Shown: piece by piece, positions 1 through 5,109 of the stretch
Position numbering within the stretch: the first letter of the stretch is position 1
Layout: each line of letters opens with the position of its first letter
Assembly: GCA_028707655.1 (NCBI GenBank)
Contig: JAQWAN010000138.1
Coordinates: forward strand, 1-5,836
DNA: 5,836 nt
Reading direction: 5' to 3'
From: Bacteroidaceae bacterium
GTDB lineage: Bacteria; Bacteroidota; Bacteroidia; Bacteroidales; Bacteroidaceae
Translations under genes and position numbers: made by a program
The notes under the pieces: generated by a model
Told to the model about the DNA's origin: nothing
The model's input: the letters and a program-made list of their open reading frames with translations, nothing else
Databases searched by the model: none

Positions 1-1
1 C

Positions 2-544
2 TCCGGGATGGGTAAGACCTCGTTATTGAAAGCTATTATGGGATTTGTCCCTTTACATACCGGTACCATTTTTATTCGTCAGCAAGAAATGACACCTGCC
101 ACCATTCAACACCTACGTCAACAAATTGCATGGATACCCCAAGAAATTAATCCGCCCGTTGAATGGGTAAAAGAGCTGATAGAAGAGCTTCTCTTTTTAC
201 GCAACAACACAAAAAGGTTAAGCCTCGACTCCTATCAGATCAAAAAGAAAGTAATCCCTCTTTTTGAACAGTTAGACCTTCCTATCTCCCTTTTTGAGCA
301 GCGAGTTAGTGAACTATCTGGCGGACAACGACAACGTATACTATTAATCATTGCCACCCTATTACAAAAGCCATTGATTATTATGGACGAACCAACATCC
401 GCTTTAGATGAACATTCCACAGCACTTGTGATGAGTTACATACAAGAATTATGCTCCGCTGGAAATACCTTTTTGTGTGTCTCACATAGTGCACAATTCA
501 AAACAATCTGCCACCAAGAATTCCCTCTACAACCTACGTTATGA
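2..544 (+). CDS. fetA: Iron-export-type ABC transporter ATP-binding protein FetA (5' end cut off)
   Basis: ATPase subunit that powers the membrane permease encoded next to it. The window opens inside the Walker A motif (SGMGKTS at codons 2-22), so the true start and roughly the first 40 residues lie to the left; the ATG at 8 is an internal Met of the P-loop, not a start. Counting that Met as residue 1, the visible motifs are the Q-loop (Q45 in WIPQE), the signature LSGGQ (103-107), Walker B LIIMDE (123-128), the D-loop SALD (131-134) and the H-loop His160 in VSHS. All catalytic elements of an active ABC ATPase are therefore present. The stop overlaps the next start as ATGA, indicating translational coupling. 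Assignment to FetA (YbbL) rather than a generic ABC ATPase rests mainly on the FetB/YbbM-family neighbour. Family members are about 220 residues, consistent with 181 visible plus the missing N-terminus. The transported substrate (iron) is inferred from E. coli FetAB. Confidence 0.87.
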   Translation, partial: SGMGKTSLLKAIMGFVPLHTGTIFIRQQEMTPATIQHLRQQIAWIPQEINPPVEWVKELIEELLFLRNNTKRLSLDSYQIKKKVIPLFEQLDLPISLFEQRVSELSGGQRQRILLIIATLLQKPLIIMDEPTSALDEHSTALVMSYIQELCSAGNTFLCVSHSAQFKTICHQEFPLQPTL

Positions 545-1314
545 ACACATTAGAAATAGATCTCCTACATCTTCTTTTTGGTTTTGCACTTATTCTTATA
601 CCACTATACATCTTTTGGCACTATAAAACAAAGATGATCACCACTATCTTACTATCCTTAGCACGAATGACTATTCAGCTCTTTTGTGTTGGATTCTATT
701 TAAACTATCTCTTTGAGAAAGATAGTTTTCTAATCAATATAGCATGGGTTGTTCTTATGATTTTGGTAGCCACTCAAACCGCCGTCAAACGAACAGGACT
801 CTCTTGGCGTGTAGTAGCACTGCCCATTGGAATAGCCTTAGCAAGTGCCTTAACACTAGTAGCCTGCTATTTTTTAGGCATCGTTATTCAACTCGACTCC
901 ATCTTCTCCGCACGCTATTTCATCCCTATCTGTGGTATTTTATTAGGAAATATGCTCTCGGCAAATGTGATAGCGCTAAACCATTATTGCGAAAATATCA
1001 AAAGGGAACAGACCTATTACTACTATCTATTAGGTAATGGCGCAACAGAAAAAGAAGCCCTATCTCCCTTTATTCGTTCCGCATTGATCCACGCCTTTAA
1101 CCCCATAATTGCAAATGTAGCGGTAATGGGGTTAGTATCCCTACCGGGCACACTCATTGGACAAATCATAGGAGGAAGTAGTCCAAACACCTCTATTCGC
1201 TACCAGATTATGATTATACTCATCACCTTTACAGCCTCCACGTTAAGCGTTGTGTTAAGCATTCATTTCTCCTCGCGAAAGCTGTTTGACACTTACGGAA
1301 GAATACAATTTTAA
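541..1314 (+). CDS. fetB: ABC transporter permease FetB (UPF0014/YbbM family)
   Basis: Integral inner-membrane permease, partner of the ATPase immediately upstream. The 257-residue length matches E. coli FetB (about 259). Family hallmarks are the ARMTIQL segment near residue 42, the GNGATEKEAL cytoplasmic segment in the second half, the SLPGTLIGQIIGG motif after an NPIIANVAVMG stretch, and the final RYQIMIILI helix. About seven hydrophobic segments can be picked out, roughly at residues 8-26, 33-56, 63-80, 92-116, 124-147, 186-207 and 221-243. The start ATG is at 541, inside the fetA stop (ATGA), which fixes the start and suggests coupled translation. In E. coli, FetAB (YbbLM) is reported to export iron and protect against hydrogen peroxide; that role is assumed here by homology and is not shown by the sequence. 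Both family and frame look intact. Confidence 0.93.
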   Translation: MNTLEIDLLHLLFGFALILIPLYIFWHYKTKMITTILLSLARMTIQLFCVGFYLNYLFEKDSFLINIAWVVLMILVATQTAVKRTGLSWRVVALPIGIALASALTLVACYFLGIVIQLDSIFSARYFIPICGILLGNMLSANVIALNHYCENIKREQTYYYYLLGNGATEKEALSPFIRSALIHAFNPIIANVAVMGLVSLPGTLIGQIIGGSSPNTSIRYQIMIILITFTASTLSVVLSIHFSSRKLFDTYGRIQF

Positions 1315-1324
1315 GACCATATAG

Positions 1325-1867
1325 ATGCTACATTTTGAACGAATAGCCCCACAACATCCATCCTATTCCTGGATGGAACAGATCTGGGAAAGCTCTTTTC
1401 CACCAGAAGAGCGTAGAGCAACAGCTGAACAACGTCAAAGGAGCAAGAAAACGCCTATTTTTCATACCGATTTGATACACCATAACCAGCAACCTATTGG
1501 TCTAATCTATTGGTGGGAGCTAGAGAGGTTTCGCTATATCGAGCATTTTGCCATTGCTCCACAGTATCGTAACAAACATTATGGTAGTCAAACCATACAA
1601 ACTTTTTGTCAACAAGATACAAGTCCGCTTCTACTTGAAGTAGAACCTGCTACCGACCAACTAACACTGCGAAGAATTCATTTTTATAAAGCACTCGGCT
1701 TTACCCTGCACGCCAATTATCCATATCTACAACCGCCCTATCCAGGAAAGAAAGAGGCCGTGCCATTACAACTGATGACATGGGGAGAGAAGACCAGTGT
1801 AACCGATTTGCAACAGCTCACTACCGAATTAAAAATTAAAGTGTATGGACACAGGGGCATTTTGTAG
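1325..1867 (+). CDS. GNAT-family N-acetyltransferase
   Basis: Predicted cytoplasmic acetyl-CoA-dependent acetyltransferase of 180 residues; the acceptor substrate is unknown. Features: an N-terminal WESSFPPEERR segment (21-31) typical of a Bacteroidota GNAT subgroup, a beta strand leading into the acetyl-CoA pyrophosphate loop APQYRNKHYG (78-87, Arg82 and Gly87 as loop residues; the first loop glycine of the R-x-x-G-x-G/A pattern is not conserved), then LLLEVEPA and RIHFYKALGF (117-126, motif B). The tail has QPPYPGKKEAVPLQLM followed by a short helix ending in KVYG. The ATG at 1325 lies 10 bp after the fetB stop, so the gene is probably the third in the fetA-fetB operon. Its last codons (1836-1867) overlap, on the opposite strand, the end of the sensor kinase gene. 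A small-molecule or antibiotic acetyltransferase role cannot be argued from what is visible. Confidence 0.88.
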   Translation: MLHFERIAPQHPSYSWMEQIWESSFPPEERRATAEQRQRSKKTPIFHTDLIHHNQQPIGLIYWWELERFRYIEHFAIAPQYRNKHYGSQTIQTFCQQDTSPLLLEVEPATDQLTLRRIHFYKALGFTLHANYPYLQPPYPGKKEAVPLQLMTWGEKTSVTDLQQLTTELKIKVYGHRGIL

Positions 1868-3107
1868 TTATCTCAAAAGGCCATTCTACAACAAACCGTG
1901 CTCCCTGCTGATAGGATGTATCTAAAAAGATAGTGCCATCAACTAGTGCCATTATTTTTTGTGCAATAGGCAATCCCAACCCAATACCTTGTGTAAAATT
2001 GTCTACTTTATAGAAACGATTAAAGATGAGTTCTTTGTCCTTTTCTTCTACGCCACATCCCGTATCTTCTACCACAAAACGAACCATCCTCTTCTGCTTA
2101 TCTTGCACATAAGAAAGAGAAATAGTACCCTTATCTGTAAACTTGATTGCATTGCTTAATAAGACAAAAAGAACCTTTTTAATCCATTCTGGTTGTGCCA
2201 CAATAGTAATATTCTCTTTTGTTGGTGTATAATGGAATGCTACGTCTTTCTTTAACAGGGGTAAAATGGTATCCACACATTGCTGACAGATAGCAGCTAC
2301 AGCAAGGGTCTCTCCACTCAGTTGTTTCGGGCTGGAATCAATGTCGGCTATATCAATCATATTATCCACCAATTCCAATAGGTATTTATTACTTTTTTCT
2401 ACTTCGATAAGATAAGTGTTACGCTCTTTCTCCTTTAATTCTCCAGAAGCTATTACCGTAGAAAAACCAACAATAGAATTAAGTGGGGTACGTATCTCGT
2501 GTGATATCTGTTGAATAAACGAACTCTTTATGGAACTCATCCGTACTACTGACTTATTTGCCTCATTGAGCTTCTTATTCATTTGAAACATACGGCGGGA
2601 ATAAAAAACAAGAAACACAAACAGACTCAGTAAACCTATGCCAATAATAAATAACGTAAGACAACTTATTCGAGTTATTTTTGACTGCAATAACAACTTT
2701 TCCATCTTTAATTTAGAAAGGTCATACTTTACAGTATACTTACTCAATTTCTCATCCATCCGTACAGATCGTATGGAATCATTGACAGCTGCATACAACC
2801 GATAAGCCTTGCAAGCAAGTTTATACCGACCAACCGTTTCTAACCACTGGGCTTTTAGATGTATGTTTTCAGGATAACAAACACCTATAGAACAATGATA
2901 AGAATTTAAAGAATCTAAAAAACGAAGAGCACCATCTATATCCTGATTGGTGCGACAATACATAATTTTATAACCCAACCAAGCCTCTTTAGATTGAGAG
3001 GCGGGATTTTCTTTATAATAAACCTCTACCTCCCGTTTATACCTCCTAGCCTCTTTTTCTTTATTATAAGCCAAAGCGGTTATGCCTTTGTATTGCAGAA
3101 AGCGCAA
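1836..3107 (-). CDS. Sensor histidine kinase, C-terminal part (TPR end, TM, HisKA, HATPase_c)
   Basis: Catalytic half of a two-component sensor kinase. Counting from the TTG at 3107 as residue 1: alpha-helical TPR-like repeats 1-115, a short coiled region 118-145, one transmembrane helix about 147-169, then the HisKA dimerisation domain with H-box SFIQQISHEIRTPLNS (phospho-accepting His203, codon 2499-2501). HATPase_c follows, with N-box LLSNAIKF (Asn319), G1 EDTGCG (Asp348), F-box FNRFYKV (362-368) and G2 GIGLGLP (374-380). All residues needed for ATP binding and autophosphorylation are present. The TTG is unlikely to be a real start: the frame stays open upstream to 3131, the protein begins in the middle of a TPR helix, no ribosome-binding site is apparent, and this half alone has no export signal for its periplasmic portion. 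It is best read as the continuation of the 3080-3760 frame. Its last 11 codons overlap the convergent GNAT gene. Confidence 0.88.
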   Translation of the reverse strand: MRFLQYKGITALAYNKEKEARRYKREVEVYYKENPASQSKEAWLGYKIMYCRTNQDIDGALRFLDSLNSYHCSIGVCYPENIHLKAQWLETVGRYKLACKAYRLYAAVNDSIRSVRMDEKLSKYTVKYDLSKLKMEKLLLQSKITRISCLTLFIIGIGLLSLFVFLVFYSRRMFQMNKKLNEANKSVVRMSSIKSSFIQQISHEIRTPLNSIVGFSTVIASGELKEKERNTYLIEVEKSNKYLLELVDNMIDIADIDSSPKQLSGETLAVAAICQQCVDTILPLLKKDVAFHYTPTKENITIVAQPEWIKKVLFVLLSNAIKFTDKGTISLSYVQDKQKRMVRFVVEDTGCGVEEKDKELIFNRFYKVDNFTQGIGLGLPIAQKIMALVDGTIFLDTSYQQGARFVVEWPFEITTKCPCVHTL

Positions 3108-3760
3108 ATAGATATTTTTTCTATTGTTTTCTTATTCTTTTTCAGCTGTTTATATAGCTGCTTCATACGTTGCAAACTGACATGAGCATTGGCATAATCT
3201 TCGCTTGTTAAATAAATCTGAACCATATTTAAACAAACAATAAATGCATCCTTATACATTTTAACTTCTTCGAAACTATGTAATGCACTTTGATAATAAT
3301 TTAAACACAGCTTAGTATTATCATTGAAAATCCTATGATTATACCCCATGCACATCTCGCTAGATGCCTCCCCATATAAACTATTCGTAGCAGCAGCATA
3401 TTTACGCAACTGTTCCGTCTCATCCATGGCCTCCTTTTGCAATCCTATTTCAGCAATACGTTGTATATACTGCCTCCATATCACATACCGATTATGCTCA
3501 TCGTTACCGCTAACACAGCAACTCATGTACGCAGCCGTAGCTAATCGGAGACTATCTATATCTCCTTTGTCATAGTAATCATTAAATAGCTCCGCATACT
3601 TCTTTCTTGTTTGAAGCAGGTCCCTGTTTTTCCCCCCAAGTGTCTTTTCTATACTATCTGTAAAAGAAGATAAGCTGGTATGTGGAGCTATCTCTATTGC
3701 AACTAGATTTTGTGCAAGCAATAAAAGGAATAAATAAATAAAAAAACTATTCCTATTCAT
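3080..3760 (-). CDS. Sensor kinase N-terminal part: signal peptide plus periplasmic TPR-like domain
   Basis: A 226-codon frame starting at ATG 3758-3760. Residues 1-21 form a signal peptide (MNRNS, then a leucine/phenylalanine-rich core, likely cleaved after LVA), so the rest should be periplasmic. Residues about 50-215 are helical and arranged like degenerate TPRs, with motifs such as LCLNYYQSALHSFEEVKMYKDA and YLTSEDYANAHVSLQRMKQL. Such domains are the sensory input region of Bacteroidota TPR histidine kinases. The last 11 residues (ISICAFCNTKA) are out of keeping with the helical pattern and arise from reading past the frameshift at about 3115-3120. As written, this frame would make a secreted sensor fragment with no membrane anchor or kinase. 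The upstream 70 bp contain long A/T tracts, and I see no convincing promoter. Confidence 0.85.
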   Translation of the reverse strand: MNRNSFFIYLFLLLLAQNLVAIEIAPHTSLSSFTDSIEKTLGGKNRDLLQTRKKYAELFNDYYDKGDIDSLRLATAAYMSCCVSGNDEHNRYVIWRQYIQRIAEIGLQKEAMDETEQLRKYAAATNSLYGEASSEMCMGYNHRIFNDNTKLCLNYYQSALHSFEEVKMYKDAFIVCLNMVQIYLTSEDYANAHVSLQRMKQLYKQLKKNKKTIEKISICAFCNTKA

Positions 3761-4152
3761 TGTTTTAGCAGTATTCTAAATTATATTAAAAAAACTTTTT
3801 TTCGAGCGATAAAAAAAGAAGAAAAAAAAGAGAAAATCAAGTCTTCTATTTTTAACAGCCTCCTTTAAAGCAAATAATAAATCTAAATTACGCTAAAATT
3901 CTATTCACATATAGAAAGTACTGTCTATTTTTCTATTATATTAACAGAGGGTGTTCCTACTGTTCTGTTCACATCCATTTACAAAAAATAAGTTAAATAA
4001 AAATCATTTTATTCTAGAGATAACGCGAATTACTAGAAACAATTATCTCCTAAACACACAAAAAAGAGGTCTGATATACCCGTAGCTGCACAAATAGGTC
4101 ACCCAATAAAGAGATAAAAAACATCTCCCGAAATAATCTATAGGTCGATTCT
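3761..4152. other. Gene-free AT-rich interval between the kinase and pentapeptide genes
   Basis: This 392-bp stretch lies upstream of the kinase start and downstream of the pentapeptide gene stop (both minus strand). No open frame with sensible composition and no RNA gene was recognised. It contains A/T homopolymers at 3788-3794 (A7), 3796-3802 (T7), 3811-3817 (A7) and 3822-3829 (A8), a 7-bp inverted repeat at 4017-4049, another GAGATAA copy at 4111, and a repeated ATAGGTC (4094-4100 and 4140-4146). It should hold the kinase promoter, but no clean minus-strand TAnnTTTG box was found. The nearest candidate, at 3871-3879, has a three-base spacer and no -33 partner. Confidence 0.6.
4017..4049. 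repeat. Inverted repeat GAGATAA / TTATCTC
   Basis: GAGATAA at 4017-4023 and its exact complement TTATCTC at 4043-4049 are separated by 19 bases. A third direct copy, GAGATAA, occurs at 4111-4117 and is followed by ATCTC at 4123-4127, giving a small 5-bp hairpin there. The repeats lie 257-350 bp upstream of the kinase start. They could be a regulator binding site or chance matches in AT-rich DNA; the arms are short. Confidence 0.4.
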
Positions 4153-4791
4153 CTATTTTTTCAAGATAACCCCTAAAAAATTAGAGAGTTCAATGGTTTG
4201 CATCCTATCAATAATTGCTCCTTTTAAATCATTTAGATTTAAACGTATACCCGATATAGTAGAAGAGGATAAATCAATGTTTTTTAAAGAAGTCTGCGAA
4301 AAATCAACTCCTGTTAAGTTGCAAAAGTCAAAAAGCAAATATTCTAAACAGCAATCATCAAAAGCCGATTCTAGAAAATCTGTTTGGATAAAGTGAACAG
4401 CACGCATCTTAGTTGTAGTCAGAAAAAGATAAGGAGCACTACACTCCTTGAGTGTTACATGGTTCCATCTACTATTTGTTAGGTTAACACCTAAGAGCTT
4501 ACAATTGGTAAACACAACTCTACAGAGACCAGCACCCCTCAAATTACTATTTGAGAAATCACAATTAACAAATTCCACATCAAAAAAACGGATGCTCTTA
4601 AAGTCACAATTACTAAAAGTACAATCTTTAAACCGACACGACTGGAAAGACAACTGCTCTTTTACAGCGTTAGTGATAGTCTGTTTTTCAAAAAAATGAT
4701 ATTCAACTTCATCTTCATAGGTTTCAATAACACCAACTAAATCACTTGTAGCGGTTAATAATTTGGGGAGTTTTGGGTAAGCAATTTTCAT
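4153..4791 (-). CDS. Pentapeptide-repeat protein (Qnr/McbG-like fold), function unknown
   Basis: A 212-residue protein with no signal peptide or membrane helix, so probably cytoplasmic. After a 45-residue N-terminal segment (MKIAYPKLPK and an acidic stretch), residues about 47-196 form an unbroken pentapeptide pattern. The inward-facing central residue (F, L, M, I or W) recurs every five positions from Phe49 to Ile194, about 30 repeats, with Cys/Val/Ser/Asp common two positions earlier (CRFKD, CDFSN, SNLRG, VDFSQ). The only weak repeat is at Ala119-Pro120. This predicts a right-handed quadrilateral beta-helix of about 7 turns. It ends in a helix-like tail, DRMQTIELSNFLGVILKK, like the C-terminal dimerisation helix of this fold. 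Qnr and MfpA relatives protect DNA gyrase, but most pentapeptide proteins have no known role and nothing here shows quinolone resistance. ATG 4789-4791 sits just downstream of a strong promoter match, which supports the start. Confidence 0.88.
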   Translation of the reverse strand: MKIAYPKLPKLLTATSDLVGVIETYEDEVEYHFFEKQTITNAVKEQLSFQSCRFKDCTFSNCDFKSIRFFDVEFVNCDFSNSNLRGAGLCRVVFTNCKLLGVNLTNSRWNHVTLKECSAPYLFLTTTKMRAVHFIQTDFLESAFDDCCLEYLLFDFCNLTGVDFSQTSLKNIDLSSSTISGIRLNLNDLKGAIIDRMQTIELSNFLGVILKK

Positions 4792-4820
4792 TTGAGTTCT
4801 TTTTATTTACTAATGTGCTA

Positions 4821-4853
4821 CAAAAGTAAGACTATCTTCCTAAAATAAACAAA
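4821..4853 (-). promoter_or_regulatory. Bacteroides-type promoter of the pentapeptide gene
   Basis: Read on the minus strand, the -33 element TTTG (4850-4853) is followed after 21 bases by the -7 element TACTTTTG (4821-4828), an exact match to TAnnTTTG. The predicted start of transcription, around 4813-4816, leaves a leader of about 20-25 bases before the ATG at 4791. There is only a weak purine stretch (AAAGAA) in place of a Shine-Dalgarno, as is normal in this phylum. Confidence 0.7.
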
Positions 4854-4872
4854 TCTCCAATTAATAGTTACC

Positions 4873-4940
4873 ACTAGGGTTATCCTGTTGTTCTTGTAAA
4901 AGAGAGTAACCAGGGAAGATCTTCTCCATCTCACCAGGGT
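4873..4940 (+). repeat. Three AC(C/T)AGGG direct repeats with an embedded palindrome
   Basis: ACTAGGGT at 4873-4880, ACCAGGG at 4909-4915 and ACCAGGGT at 4933-4940 are spaced 36 and 24 bp apart. Right after the second copy is a perfect 10-bp palindrome GAAGATCTTC (4915-4924). The block begins 20 bp upstream of the pentapeptide -33 element and lies upstream of the GH13 promoter, a fitting position for regulator sites. The motifs are short and may be chance. Confidence 0.35.
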
Positions 4941-4974
4941 TCTATTTTTTCTGTTTTACTTATTTTTTATTGTT

Positions 4975-5013
4975 TGTCCATTGTTAATAGCTGAAAAGCA
5001 ATCGCAATGGACA
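4975..5013. promoter_or_regulatory. Perfect 9-bp inverted repeat, candidate operator of the GH13 gene
   Basis: TGTCCATTG (4975-4983) and CAATGGACA (5005-5013) are perfect complements separated by 21 bases, with half-site centres 30 bp apart (about three helical turns). The right half-site ends 7 bp before the TAnnTTTG box at 5021, so it would sit around -29 to -21 and the left one around -59 to -51. A small GCT-GAAA-AGC hairpin (4990-4999) lies between the arms. A repressor or activator dimer or tetramer site is the favoured reading. A terminator is less likely even though T6 follows, because the loop is long and no gene reads into it on the plus strand. Confidence 0.5.
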
Positions 5014-5020
5014 TTTTTTA

Positions 5021-5028
5021 TATATTTG
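5021..5028 (+). promoter_or_regulatory. -7 promoter element for the GH13 gene
   Basis: TATATTTG is an exact match to the Bacteroides -7 consensus TAnnTTTG, 82 bp before the GH13 ATG. No TTTG or TTG lies 19-21 bases upstream (the bases at 4996-5001 are AAGCAA), so the -33 element is poor or absent. That fits a promoter that needs an activator, with the inverted repeat at 4975-5013 as the obvious candidate site. Confidence 0.55.
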
Positions 5029-5109
5029 TAGAAACAAACATTCTCCTAGAACTAAACGAACAGTAATGAGGCATCTACAACTAAAAAGCCTCTCTAAAAC
5101 AACTAGATT

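Larger units (their letters stand above)
1836..3760 (-). pseudogene. TPR-containing sensor histidine kinase, split by a one-base frameshift
   Basis: This spanning entry joins the two minus-strand reading frames listed separately below. Together they have the complete order of a common Bacteroidota two-component sensor: signal peptide, periplasmic TPR-like helices, one transmembrane helix, HisKA, HATPase_c. The downstream frame is -1 relative to the upstream one. The switch must lie between the upstream-facing stop of frame two (3132-3134) and the stop of frame one (3080-3082). The only long homopolymer in that interval is the A6 run (minus strand) at 3115-3120. Adding one A there gives IEK-NIYLRFLQYKG and a continuous protein of about 641 residues, a normal length for the class. 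It may be a real inactivating mutation, an on/off variable tract, or a sequencing error; the sequence cannot tell which. No receiver or DNA-binding domain follows HATPase_c, so it is not a hybrid one-protein system. Confidence 0.8.
4792..5109. other. Divergent intergenic region between the pentapeptide gene and the GH13 gene
   Basis: A 318-bp control region for two divergently transcribed genes. From left to right it holds the pentapeptide promoter (4821-4853), a block with three AC(C/T)AGGG repeats and a GAAGATCTTC palindrome (4873-4940), a T-rich stretch (4941-4974), a perfect 9-bp inverted repeat (4975-5013), the TAnnTTTG box for the GH13 gene (5021-5028), and a leader of about 75 bp. The leader has a weak 5-bp hairpin (GAGGC 5068-5072 with GCCTC 5088-5092). 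No gene or structured RNA was recognised. Confidence 0.65.

Noticed and set aside
3115..3131. Programmed -1 ribosomal frameshifting to join the kinase halves
   Set aside because: No X-XXY-YYZ heptamer in the right phase and no clear downstream stem or pseudoknot; a missing base is simpler, though not proven.
3871..3879. Minus-strand TATTATTTG as the kinase promoter
   Set aside because: Its spacer is three bases instead of two and no TTTG lies at the expected -33 distance.
4111..4127. Hairpin GAGAT/ATCTC as terminator of the pentapeptide gene
   Set aside because: Only a 5-bp AT-rich stem, with no adequate T-run after it on the minus strand.
4975..5019. Stem TGTCCATTG/CAATGGACA followed by T6 as an intrinsic terminator
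   Set aside because: The loop is 21 bases, the stem has only four G/C pairs, no plus-strand gene ends upstream, and it sits directly before a promoter box; an operator fits better.
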